Part shown: positions 11,409 to 23,145 of the stretch, in pieces
Position numbering within the stretch: the stretch's first letter is position 1
Layout: every line of letters starts with the position of its first letter
DNA from: Pyricularia pennisetigena
Lineage: Eukaryota > Ascomycota > Sordariomycetes > Magnaporthales > Pyriculariaceae
Reading direction: 5' to 3'
DNA length: 64,000 nt
Assembly: GCF_004337985.1 (NCBI RefSeq)
Contig: NC_043741.1
Coordinates: forward strand, 4,020,698-4,084,697
Position numbers and translations under genes: made by a program
The notes under the pieces: model-generated
Seen by the model: only the letters and a program-made list of their open reading frames with translations
What the model was told of the DNA's origin: nothing
Databases searched by the model: none

Positions 11409-13435
11409 TTACTGCTGGCTGCGGGTGGCACGCTTGGTAGCGCCCTCCTTGACCTCAGCTCCGGTGGCCACGGCGGAAGCCTTGACATCCTTAGCCTTGT
11501 CCTTGACATCCGAAGCAACCTTCTTAGCGGCCGGGGCAGCCGAGCCACCGCCGAGAACAGCCGAAAAGAGGGCAATCAGGGTGACAAGGATAGCAGCGGC
11601 GGCCGCAGGAACCTGGGGAACAAGACGAATGGCATCAGGAACACTGTCCTTAGCAATGCTGAGGAACAGGTCAAGCCTCTCCTTAGCGTAGGCAACGGGG
11701 TCCTCCATCAGAGTCTTCTCGCCAGTAGGCTTGGGCTGCTCCTCCTCCTTGGGCTTCTCAGCGAGCTCAATAAGCTGCTCAATGGGGTGCTTCTCGAAGA
11801 AGGTCTCCTCGGCGAACTTGCGGGCCTCCTCGATTGAGTGGCCGATGTAGATGTTGTCGAAAAGGATGTCGTTTTGCATGGTCCAGATCTCGAAGCCAAT
11901 CTATACTATTGTGTTAGTAGGTTTTCTCTCGAGCCATCTACTCATCCGTGAGTAAACCGATAAAAATGAAAAAAAAAAAGACTTACAGCTCCCATAGGCT
12001 CGAAGTTGGCAGGCGTCTTGTCCTCGAAGTAGTCAGGGTTCTTGATCTTGCGAGGAGCCCATTCGCCCTTGTAAGCAGGGTTGTCGATGAGCGGCGCGGT
12101 CCACTTGCCCTTGTAGGCCGGGTTCTTGATCATGGGCTTAGTCCAGGGGCCACAGCCAGAAACCTCGGCACACTTGGGGTTGGGAACAGTCGGGGCGATC
12201 CAGTCACCATCCTCCTCGTCATCCCAGTCCTCAGGCTTCTTGGACTCGGGGTCAGGGATGCTCAAAGGCTCATCCTCAAGCCAGTCCTCGGGCTTGGTAG
12301 CCTCCTCGTCGACAATCTCGTACGGGGCATCCTCGTCCCAGTCCTCGGGCTTCTTGGCCTCGGGGTCAGGGATACGCGCCTCGTCAACCCAGTCCTCGGG
12401 CTTCTTATCCTTGGCGTCGTCGATCTCCGCCGGAGGGTTGACCGCGGGGGTAAAGTCTTCCAGGAGACTGCCCTCCTTCACCTGCTCTCCATTTTGCTGG
12501 ATGATGAAGGTGTTGTTCGGGTGAACAATCAGGGTGTAGAGCTCGGTGGTCTTAACGATGCGAGCGGTGGGCGGGCTGTTCAGATGCTTTTCTTCGTATT
12601 CGCCCGTCTTGGGGTTCTTGTGGTTGAAAATGAAGTGAACCTTGTTGGTGTGGCCGCACTTGTCGGGACCGAACATGATCACGTAAGGGGTAGTGTTGCT
12701 GAACTCGTCCTGGTGAAGAGCCTTGTTGTCCCTAAGGAGCTTCATGTAGGCGCCACCGCACTCGAGGCCCTCTGTGGGAAAAGGGATAACCGGTCAGCAT
12801 GCAAGTGGTCTCGGGTGCGCCTTGGGGGCACATGTCAAACTGGGTAAGCGTGGGACAAAAAACATACTCTGAAGCTTGACCTCATACTGAACCACCAAAG
12901 GCTTGCCCTTGGTGTCAATCTTCTTGGGGAACTTGGCAGATATGGCGTGGTGGGCTGCCGGGTTCTTGACAACAAGACCCTTATCGCCCTCCATGCCCTT
13001 GAATACTGTAGGCTCCTCGACGGCCCACTCGCCGACGAAAGCCCACTCCTCCTCATCCTTTCCAGATCCCTTCATGTTCTTCTTGGCATGCGATGGCTTC
13101 CATCGCGTCTCCCAGTCGTCGGTGAACTGCTCTAGGAATGGAGCCTTGAGCTTTGTGGGCTGCACCAGAATCAGATACGTTAGTTGTGATACGTCTCCCA
13201 AGACGGCAGGCAAAGCGTCGTGCATATGCAGGAGTGAATGCAAAGGGCGGGTGGAGGACCAATGGCTTACCTTGAATGTGGGAAGCTCCGGCACTCCTGA
13301 ACTTGTAGAGCTCGGGGCAGCACTGGAAGCAGCGGTTGCATCATCCTTGATGACCTTTTGAGCATCGTCAGCTGCATAGGTGCCGACAAAGAGGCTGGCT
13401 GTGGACAGCGCAGCTGCGATAAAGCGATACTGCAT
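11409..13435 (-). CDS. clxA: calnexin, ER membrane lectin chaperone
   Basis: Four exons, 13435-13271, 13159-12868, 12771-11987 and 11900-11409, give 577 residues. Calnexin holds monoglucosylated glycoproteins in the ER until folded. Visible features: a signal peptide (about 1-20); a lectin domain with [16 protein letters not shown] and the [11 protein letters not shown] strand; the P-domain with repeat type 1 ([13 protein letters not shown] and variants, four copies) followed by repeat type 2 (W..P.I.NP.YKG variants); the lectin domain resuming at [16 protein letters not shown]; a single transmembrane helix at about 513-530; and a Lys/Ala-rich cytosolic tail of about 47 residues ending in TRSQQ. 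There is no obvious C-terminal KKXX or RKPRRE-type retrieval motif. Intron 3 has a T-run a few bases after its 5' splice site. Confidence 0.97.
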
Positions 13436-15226
13436 CTTGGGAGAGCTCTTTGGCGGTGTGATGTGGGTGGAATGAAAGGGTATCAAGAACAGAATGAACA
13501 GGTCGAATGCAAGAGTCAAGTGAAAAGTGAAGCTAGCAGAACCTCGTCTGCTCCGGGCACGCGCACACAAAGAAGAAAACGATTCCGTGACTCAGGACCT
13601 AGGGAATTGTTGGGTGCGTGGGGTGATATTTGAATATGGGATCGCTCGGGAGCTTGCTGGAACGTGTCCTTTTTTCTCGGTCGCTCACAGCCTGGGCCGG
13701 CAGAAATATGTGGTCAGTTCTCCTCAATCTGCATTGCAGCTTTGGCGGCTCATGCTCAATTGGGGTTTGGTTCCGCCCGTCTTGGGTGCAAGTAGCACGG
13801 GGAGTGGGCCTGATCTAACGAGGAGCTCTCACTGCGGGGCTGGGATGGAGAACAAAATGTTGCTTCAGCTTGCTTCTGTTGTCTTCTACGAATTTCGGCA
13901 TGGTTAGGGATCTGGGTCTTTTGCATTGACTCTGGGGATCTGTATGTGTCAACGTCTTGTTGATGCAGATGCAGATACCAAGTCAAACCCAACGTCTCTT
14001 CCTGAATAGAAATAAAGTTGGGTTTTATAAAAATGTACCTATGGTGTTTATTTTTCTCTGCTCAATTGAGCTCTGCCTAGGCCCAGCACCCTATAAATGG
14101 TACAGTACAGGAAGTGTTGCTTCCACAGATAGCGAAATCTTTCAATGCAAGATGTCAGGTACTTACCCACCTCAGATGCACGCAGGGTATACGGTGATTA
14201 CCAAAAACAAACCGTTATCAAGCATGGACTGCCAACCTCCCTGCAATCAAATTTGACATTTTTCCTTCATAACCTCAACGATCAGGCTTAACCTGGGATT
14301 GTGGCAGGTACTGCAGCCATCCAAGACACCTAAGGCATACTTCTAGGGATTCCCAGCAGATACTGAGGCTAGTAATGTATTGAGGAAGACGAACGGACAT
14401 GTCATTGAAATGAAGCCGTTCGTTTCACTTGCAACTACCGCCTGCAGGACTAACGTGGTCTTGGCTGTACTTTGAGATTGGCCAATGGCATAGTCAGTAT
14501 TAGCATATCTATTAGCTACATATTAGCGTAGATAAATTGTAAACTGCTCTCTTTCTCGTAGGAACGTGTTGTACTGGAAATAGGTGCACCACACCGAAGA
14601 CGCGTCAGTGTGTGAGAGAAATTGAGTGGTTCAATGTGCAATTAAACCAAGCTAAATTTTCCGCATTCTTGACACTGATAACAAGTGATTGCATCGCGAA
14701 CGCAAGTGACCTGTGTACTTACTCATGTGTACAACTGATACACCGTTCTGTAGATGAGGTGGGAAGTCTAGTCCACATTAGTGCCTCAGAATTAGAAATG
14801 AAGTGGCACCCCGTGATTGGGTGGGCCGTCATTACCTGTACAGTTCTCCGTAATAGAGACCTACCGAGACCCCACCCACTGCGAAAGGCATGCGTACGGA
14901 AAAGTCCGCATAATAATTGCTGCCCCGAGACTTTACACATTTAGCCTCATCTTTTGCAATTAAACTCTATCACCATCGGCTCGGTTCGATTGCCGCGATT
15001 TTTTCCTCTGACGAGTCTCGCTCACACTTTCTGACCGTCAAGCTGCGCATTGCATTGCAGGTCAGCACTTGGCGTGACGGCTCATATTCAACCAAGGACT
15101 CGGTCTGCCTGTGGCGTGGCTGCCAAATCCTGCTAGCCTTGAAGGAAAATATACTTACAATTGGTGAACCCCGCCACCGAGAATAGTATTTCCTTCTCCC
15201 AAGTCCACGAAGCACGCAGGCAGAAA
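13436..15226. other. intergenic, divergent promoters of calnexin and MDE1
   Basis: About 1.8 kb with many stops in all frames. No gene, repeat or RNA is recognised. Confidence 0.6.
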
Positions 15227-16145
15227 ATGTCGGTCGACAACAGTAACAACGACCACCTTGTGCTCTCTGACAACCCAGACCACCCTGCAAACTTGATTCC
15301 GTCATTGTGTGCAAAATTCTGGACGCTTGGGTGGGTTACGGGCACTGGTGGAGGATGCTCCATCCGCGAAAAGTAATTAAAGCTTTGACTAGATTGAAAC
15401 ACATGAAAGTCACGTGATCTCCTGGGCTGACACACGCTATCATCAAACCCGCCAGTGATCTTGTTTACATCGCTCCATCCGGGGTTCAAAAAGAGCTCAT
15501 GAAACCCGCGGACATTTATGTCCTGTCTCTTGCGGCCCAGACCGCCAGCCTCCGAGACAGAGTCTACCTCCGCAGCCCACCGTGCTACAAGCCTTCGCAG
15601 TGCACGCCGTTATTCCTGGCCGCCTTCACCAAGCGTCGTGCTGGTTGCTGCATTCACACGCACAGCCATTGGGCCGTCCTCGTGACTTTGATCCTCGAGG
15701 CGGGCGGCGGTCCCGGTGGTGCGGAAGACGTGCGTGAGTTCCGCATCAACAACATTGAGCAGATCAAGGGCTTTGGTAAGGGCTTTGAAAAGGCTGGCAA
15801 TCTTGGCTACCACGACACGCTTCGCATTCCCGTCATTGAGAACACGGCACACGAAGAAGACCTTACCGAGTTCCTCGAGGAGGCCATGGACAAGTACCCT
15901 GATACCTACGCAGTGCTGGTCCGGCGCCATGGTGTATATGTTTGGGGGGACAATGTACACAAGGCTAAGACGCAGTGTGAGAGGTGAGTGGTGAAGCCAA
16001 ATCACGCCTGGGACTGATGATGAGCTAAGCTTTAGCTGATTTTGAACCCAGTCTCGATTACCTTTTCCAGTTGGCTGTCGAGATGAAGAAGATGGGCCTC
16101 CCATGGATAACGGACATCACTCCAGTCAAGACAAGTAGGTCATAA
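15227..16145 (+). CDS. MDE1: methylthioribulose-1-phosphate dehydratase
   Basis: Exons 15227-15372, 15456-15983 and 16052-16145 join in phase to 255 residues. The enzyme removes water from 5-methylthioribulose 1-phosphate in the methionine salvage pathway (MtnB/APIP, class II aldolase fold, cytosolic, Zn-dependent). Family residues are present: Cys98 in KPSQCTPLF, Glu150 in NIEQIKG, zinc ligands His116 and His118 in IHTHS, and the third His at about 207 in [17 protein letters not shown] near the N-terminus is the phosphate-binding loop. Exon 1 was found because IAPSGVQKE in exon 2 needs GTGGG upstream. The C-terminus ([12 protein letters not shown]) is weakly constrained; a further small intron after ACAA at 16135 cannot be excluded. 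Intron 1 contains a CACGTG at 15411-15416. Confidence 0.93.
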
Positions 16146-16361
16146 CTCACAAGGCAGATATCATAAGAGGCGCCACGTGCGGATGTGTAACGCAAGACAA
16201 GATCATGACACAACCGTCGCATTAAGTATTTAGTATGTGAGAGCGCTAGACTCAAAATGCTCGAGGACCTTTCGGTACAACAAAGACTTCCATCAAAGCA
16301 ACGCTAAATTGACCAAATGCCACCCGTCACCCATAATTGCCCATCAAAACCATGTCATATC

Positions 16362-16998
16362 TTACATGGCCAGGAGAGCAGCCATGAAGCCGACAACACC
16401 AGCAATGGAAGAGCCGATGCGGAGGGCGTCGGCAGCGCTAGAGCCCGTGGCAGACGAGCTCGAACCGGTGCCGGTGGGGGTGGATCCACCGTTGGTCTTG
16501 CTGGCCGAGGTTGAGCTACCGCCGTTGTTGTTGCTGCTGCTGCCCGAGCTGCCGGTAGGGTTGGGGGTACCGCTGCTGGGGCTCCAGTAGTTCTTGCCAA
16601 TGCAGTCACCCGAGCACTTGATGAACCTGGCGTTGTCGGCCTCGGTACCGTTGCCGTACTGCTTGGAGCAGTCAGCCACGCACTGTGTGGTGGAGTTGAC
16701 CTGTCCGTCGTTGGGGAAAGGAACCTGTAGTTGCAGTGTCCACGTTAGCGAGCCGTTCCAGAAATTTTGTGGCTTTTCTCTTGCTGCGGGTCCGACTTAC
16801 GCCGTTGCAGGCAGCCCTGCAGTTGACATCCGAGGCGCTGCACTTCTCCAGGCAAGCAAGGGCAGATGACTGCTGGGGAGTCATGCCCACGGGGGTTGGG
16901 GCAGAAGCAGTGGTGGGAGTACCGCTGCTGGAAGCACCAGAGGACTGGCCCATGGCAACGGCAGCGAAGGTGCCGGTGAGGATGACGGAGAAACGCAT
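16362..16998 (-). CDS. small Cys-rich, Ser/Thr-rich GPI-anchored protein
   Basis: Exons 16998-16801 and 16724-16362 (76-bp intron) give 186 residues. A signal peptide (about 1-17) is followed by a short Ser/Thr/Pro stretch, then a compact domain with eight cysteines in a C-x3-C-x6-C-x3-C ... C-x3-C ... C-x3-C pattern. After this come a low-complexity Ser/Gly/Asn/Thr stalk and a C-terminal hydrophobic segment (SIAGVVGFMAALLAM) typical of a GPI signal. The protein is expected on the plasma membrane or in the cell wall. The Cys count equals that of CFEM domains but the spacing does not fit, so I do not call it CFEM. Function unknown. Its 3' end lies close to that of MDE1 (216 bp apart, convergent). 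Confidence 0.82.
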
Positions 16999-17677
16999 GG
17001 TGGAGGATTATGTGTTTTAGAACAAAAAATATACTAATAAATTAGGTAGGTACGTTGGGAGGTTTTGATGAAGCTTCCAAAAACACAGCGAAGGTCTGGG
17101 AGTCAAGGGTGTGAACGAAAGTCGGTTGTGTCGTTGCCGCGTGTCTAAACGAGTGAACAAGCGATGAGGAGGAAAGAAGGCTCGACGGGCGCAAAAGTCA
17201 AATGCGGACGCGGAGGAGATAATAAATAACAATGGAAGCGAGCCGACCTAGTCTCTCTTCTCCCTTCGACCCCTTAACCCGGCTCTTCTACCTTGCAAGG
17301 GGTCCACCAAGGCAAGTGTGATGATTGATGGGTCTGGTTTGTGCCATCCATGTTAGCTAAGGCCAAAAAGACCCGCCTTGCCGCCGGGAGACTCTTTTTT
17401 ACGTGTGCAAATGTGGTTACGGTACGGGGAAGTGTACCTGAGGTACTTTGGGTTGAGGGGTTCTCGGCGTTGGGCCCCATCGAAAAATGGCCGCCCTAAT
17501 TACTTCCCGAAATTTCTAATTTTTATTGTACCTTGTCCACTTTCCCAGATCTCATATGAAACTGCACGCTGCGCGGCTTCCATGTGGCTTGAGTATTGCT
17601 TTCTCCTAGTTACATTACAGTGCAATCAATGGTGAGAAAAGCATACTGCTAGCGGCACGTTGCAAACAGGAAATAAA

Positions 17678-17709
<32 letters not shown>

Positions 17710-19919
17710 CGAGTCTACTAATTATCAGTAGTGCGGTTCAGGAAAAATCTTTGTTGATCAGAAAAAGCCATCTACTGAGGTCCCTCCGTAGCAACAGAAG
17801 CAACAGGAAACCAGGTTCCCGTAGGATAAAACGACAAGGCGTTAGGAGAAGAAAAAAAAGAAAACAAAAACAAGTAGTGTTACACTATGTGGTTGGTACT
17901 CTTCTTTTTTTTCAAAATTACACGATGGAATCTCCCGATGGGGTGCCGTTCGTCGTCCTCTCCAACCAATGATGCACTTCAAATGGCCCCGGTTCGTCTT
18001 GCGGGGAGGAGATCCTCTCGTGTTGACACCACGGATGCGAGTACCACTTGCGGGCCATGTCTCTCGCTCTTTTTTCTTTCGCCTCCGCGTCTCGATCCTC
18101 GAATGATCCTGAATATTCTCCATGTGTGTTGTCTCCAGCCGCACCTTTTTATCCAATCAACACGAACCATCGCCCCGTATTCCCCCTGAGGTAGTACATA
18201 CACGCTACTTGTACGGGATTTTTAGTGCTTCCCCGGGGCCTACGTCAGATGGCGATTCTGATTTAGAATACGATGGAAGGGGCCAAATAAACACATACAC
18301 ACGTGAATGAATTTCGTGAAAGTTGCCTTTTGGCTGGATGCCAAGCAACATCGTGATCAGCAATTTTTTTTTTCCTCTTTCTGTCTATTACTAGTCAGGG
18401 CGTAGGTCAAAATTCATTCAGTTTTTTTTTCTTGTCAGTTCATGCTCATTTTCTCCACCTGACAGGGCTGCAAACGCCTTGACAGCCCAGCCATGGCCAC
18501 AAACAAACAGCTGCCAAAGAATAAGAAAATTTTCATGGGCTTCGGGGCTTTGAACCAAGCAACGCCATGACATCAGTACTATATTATCTCCCTTGAAATA
18601 ATGCAACATCGAACTCTACTTTCCTGCCGGTACAAACAGATAAACAGTCGTTGCACCAGTCAGCTGAACCGCCGTGCTCTCTTGATTCAAGCAAGCCTCA
18701 GTGTCATTTATCCTTAATAGGGGCATGCCCGTCAATATCGACTGTTCGGCAGAGGCGACTTATGCCCTGAGATGCACGTACCACCTTGTGGGTATGTCAA
18801 CACAACCGAAGGGAGCTGTTACCATGGAGAACAACTTGACGTCGCCGTCATATTGAGTTTTGGCGTTTTCTGGTTCGCGATCACTGCTTCCAGGGTAAGC
18901 CATGCCCTGGCGTGCCCACTCTACCAAGACAGCGTGGTATTGCGAACCATCGTCGGAGCAGAGTTCCCGTCCGTGTTCCACTCGCGCAACCGATGTTTGA
19001 ACGTTTGACTCCGTTGCTTGGACTACCGTAATTACTGAAGGAAACTACAAAGAAGGTTTTCTATCAAGTCGGACCCTGTATGTGACACATGCCAACAGTC
19101 AGTCAGTCTATATTGCCTTGAGCTACGTAAACTGATGGGCTCGTCACGGCCAACGGCTAAATAGCCACTACACCCACTGTACTCCGTAGGCTTGGATGAC
19201 CCATTTTGTCTTTTTGCTTTTCCTCTTTCTCAATCATCTCCGTGATTGCATATTCCTCCATCGTACCGTTTGCGACTCGACCGGGACAGCGCGGACATCT
19301 AGCTACTTTTTGGCCGTTATCGCTCGAAAAGATTCGATCAAGCATGTCTTTCAGCATGCTATTTTCCCTATCACCATCCATACCTCCTGTTACCGGTCGT
19401 TTTTGATCACCTTGCGTACCGGCTTTTCGGATGCGAATACCCCCCGAATTTCTGGACTCGGTAATTTGCTTTTTGGTGCAGGCACATCGGACTCCCATGA
19501 GAACATCCCTACCGATGTCATACTTCATTTTCGCCACGGTTCCCCCCATCGGGGACCCTTAATCTATACCTAGCCAAACCAGCAAGTCCTACACTTCGCA
19601 GATGTAGTGTGGGTGGATGCCATGGCGGCGGGCACATGATAAACGCAGTACACGAAAGTGTTTAGCGTGCGCCGTGTCGAAATTTTTTATTCGCATAATG
19701 AAGAGCAAAAAAAACGCTCGAGGCTTGCTCCCAGAGCCCTCCCCTGGCTCGGTTATTTGAATTTCAGCTTGCTGATCCGGACCCTGTGGCTGAATTGTGG
19801 CCACTTGTAACCGTGTTTATTGGGCTTGACGCCCACGCCGACGTTTAGAGGGGGGAGCATGACGACCGGTGTTGGGATTGTTGACACCCAGCGGAAGAAT
19901 TGGCACTGGGTCGGCCGGA
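16999..19919. other. intergenic region, no supported gene
   Basis: Promoter of the Cys-rich GPI gene at the left and downstream region of SLD5 at the right. It contains a 33-nt A-run followed by G7 (17668-17707) and a 130-residue open frame on the minus strand (19157-19549) that I do not regard as secure. No repeat family or RNA is seen. Confidence 0.5.
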
Positions 19920-20798
19920 TCAGACCAGTTCCGCGTTGCCTTCATTGACCAAAGCTTTGGCATCTGACCACCGAAGGATAAGGATGTCGCCATCTTTGCC
20001 TTCCATGGCCCCGTCAGAGTCTGTGCCCTTGCCCTCTACGAAGGCGTCACGTAACAACCTAATAAAAACTGCCGAGTCCAGATCAGGCGTGTCGATCATG
20101 CTTATGTTTCCGGCCGTGTCGTTGAGGTTTTGAAGGGCAGGTGGGAATGAGGCCAGGAACGAAGACAGATAGTGGTTATGCAACAAGGCTTGGTGCCTGG
20201 TGGCATAGGCTAGTTCGGTTTCAGAAAGTCTGCTGCGGAGGGACGGTGTCGACAGATAGTGCAGAGTATGCTTGTCGATCTGGAAAAAAGAAACGCAAGC
20301 CTGTCAGCGAGAAAACGGTGTGGATGTGGAGGGGAACAGGTGAATTCCCCTGGTTTTTTATATATAAATATTTTTTATAAAAAGCTACCTTGGCCATTCT
20401 TGCACGGAGATAGCTTCGAACTAGAAACTTGTACCTCTCCAATTCCGTCTGGATAACTATGAGGGCAAAGTTGGTCTTGGGATCCATATTTCCAGTCATG
20501 TCCTCGACATGCTCGATCTGCTGCTTTATACGATCGTTGACGCGTTCGAAAAGGCCGTCTGATGGCCATCTGCGCGCATCGCACAGCGAGGGACATTAAA
20601 GACAATCGGTCAGGGCATCAGGTCTAGACGAGGGATGTATAGTTGTCCTGGTGGTGGGAAACCAGGGACCTACTCGAGGAGTTCGGGAGCGGAGCGCTCC
20701 GCAACCCAGGCGCGTGTGAGGAGCTGCAGATCGCGTCTCTCCGACGGCAGCGCATCAAAGTCGGGATCAACCTCGCGGAGAATATCGTCGATTTCCAT
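19920..20798 (-). CDS. sld5: GINS complex subunit SLD5
   Basis: Three exons, 20798-20674, 20569-20389 and 20279-19920, join in phase to 221 residues, the normal size of Sld5. GINS (Sld5-Psf1-Psf2-Psf3) links Cdc45 and the MCM helicase at replication forks in the nucleus. The N-terminus [11 protein letters not shown], the W(V)AER segment and then [22 protein letters not shown] form the alpha-helical A domain signature of Sld5. The C-terminal half has the small B domain with [19 protein letters not shown] and the ending [22 protein letters not shown]. The largest continuous open frame covers under half of the protein, so it is easily missed. Intron 2 is AT-rich. All three joins were confirmed by phase and by the family sequence pattern. 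Confidence 0.93.
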
Positions 20799-23145
20799 TC
20801 CAGATCCGCAGAAGACGGCTTTGGGCAGAATATCAACAGTGCTCGGATCGTCTGATGCGACGGCGGATTTGATCCCTTGAAACCAGTTATCGCCACTCCG
20901 GCCGAATCAGGTTCTATCTACCTACGCGGAAAGTAGGTAATTGAATGAGAAGACTAAAGTTGTCACTCAGTAAGGGCAATCGCGCGAGTAGTCGTCAGCC
21001 TTTATCGAGCGGCATGTGAAAATTATTCTTTCAAAAAGGTACAGCAGGATCATCGGCAGCTTCAGCGCACAGTTGGAGCTTGGCTTTGTTGGATGGGATG
21101 CTGCTTTTGGTGGGGTGGGGATATAGTGGATTGGTGGGGGTGGGCAATGGTGAGCTTTACTACCGGGGGTTCCAGTAATCATTAATTATCATCATAAATC
21201 CAGTATGCGTGTTGACATGTGCCGTGCCAAATTTGATCCATCCCATTGCGAGCACTTGGGACACCAAGAGCCATTGATAACAAAACAATTACCTGGCTGC
21301 CTACTCTGCAAGCGTTCCAGAACTACCTTGCTTGCTTCGTCCAAATACGTTTTCGACATTATCCTGCGAATTCTTCTATTCTAGCATAGTTCTAGTCTAG
21401 GCCTAGTCCGAGTTCAGGCTTCCTGTGGTCAATCAGCTAATCGGGCTAGATCATCGGCCCGGAGAATATCTGATCTAGTTTTTTTTTTTTTTTTATTGTG
21501 TGTTCGATGCCCCCCTTCCTTCTTCACCTTCATATCGTCCAGATTGGACCAAGATAATCTAGACAGACCTATTTGGGGTGCTCAAATTCGGATATCTCCT
21601 TGATCAGTGTTCAGACTGCCCGTTTGATTTCCAGAATCTTTGTTCAGTTTATTATTACCTCGTCTTGAATATGTCGTCTGTTTACCGCCCTCTCGTTCGC
21701 GTTGGAGAAACAAGTCAGGCAAGAGGGGTACACAACGAGAATAGCGACATACATACAAAGTCAGTGAGACCTTGGCCCGTCGGCCAATGCGCGCCAGTCG
21801 GTGCTTCCGAGTCTCGCTTTCGGTGGATTAAAGACCCAGCAAGCTACAGGCGGCAAATATGTGTCTTTGAGCTCTTCTCTCCAACTTGTTTCACCCGCAT
21901 CTATGATACACGCTGACTGTGTCCGCGCACCATGTACTTTGTACTCGTTTTATTGGACATGAATCCTCCGCAGCAGTTTGCATAATGCGGATAAGCTCCC
22001 CAGAACCCAAACCGTACAAGGTACCACAGACATATGATGGCAAAACTCAGTTAACTCGGCCATAGCCCGCCAAAGTCCGTCATTCGTCATGCATTCTCCC
22101 CTCTCTCTTCATCTCTTCGCGTGTCATCCAACACATACTGGTCAGTCTTCTCAGGCCGGCCTAGACCAGATTTTTTTTTTCTCTCTTTGTTCGGCCTTGG
22201 CTGTTTCCGTTTGCCTTCAGGATTGTAGCCATTTCGGGTCAGCTCATGCAGTGCCAGGCTATGCGGCGTCACCGTGGTGGGAACACACCTACAGCCCAGA
22301 TATAAAACCTGTCGGACTATTGGACAGCTGTGGGTGCCTCCCCTTCAGCTGTCCAATGACTCGATCTTTGGGCTAGACTTGCCATACTTCCATCTTGAGA
22401 GACTCCCATACAACATGATGCTTGTATGTTGCCAGCAAGAAAAGTAAAAGGAAAAAGCAAAAGAGCACAAGGGCTTATGTGATCAAGCCTCTTTTTTCAA
22501 CTGATCACTCTTGGGATGACTGGCTCCGACCCGACTGCGCGGCCTGGTCCTCACGGAATGTTGATAACTGAGGCAACACAAGTCGTTCAGATGATGCAGG
22601 TCGACGACTCGGTGGCAACGCCTGTAGCTATGCCTTCCTCCTATTTTTTTCGTCTATTCTTCCAGCTGAGTTTTTGTGCAAACAAGTCGTCTGCAAATTT
22701 GCAAATCTGCAACTAAACTCACTCTCCCTAGAACCCACCGCCCCCCCTCCCCTAGAACCTCCGCATCAGGATTGCAGCACTCATACTCATGTCCAAGCTC
22801 CCACATGCATCCGTTCGATCTTTCTTACGCTACGCACGAGCATTGTTGTTTGTACCCGGGGGATCACTATCCGCCAACTGCCCTAGCCCATGGTAACGGT
22901 AGACCCCCAGATATCGGCCATGGACTTGGTGTTGGCCCCCTGGTGGCATGCTGCCGCCACGTGCGTTAGCCTTGTCGCTGACGCTTCGATATGGCCCGAG
23001 TACGTATAAGGCTGTACGCACAACCTCGCCACCCTCCTTCAACTGGCCTATGCGAGTCCTTTCTGGTTCTTGTTCTCTACTAGTCTAGCGGGTCGCTGCT
23101 GGTCAACGGCGTCTTTGTCTATCGCACACTAGCGATGCCGTTAAG
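20799..23145. other. intergenic, divergent promoters
   Basis: About 2.3 kb between SLD5 (-) and the Cys-rich membrane protein (+). T-runs lie near 21479-21494 and 22170-22180. Several short open frames show no coding features. Confidence 0.6.

Noticed and set aside
16362..16998. CFEM-domain assignment
   Set aside because: Eight cysteines are present but their spacing does not match the CFEM pattern.
5880..16998. secondary-metabolite cluster around the FAD monooxygenase
   Set aside because: No polyketide synthase, NRPS, terpene synthase, transporter or cluster regulator is adjacent; the neighbours are housekeeping genes.
19157..19549. 130-codon ATG-led frame on the minus strand
   Set aside because: No recognisable domain, and an equally long frame runs on the opposite strand; not separable from chance. 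Transcript evidence could revive it.
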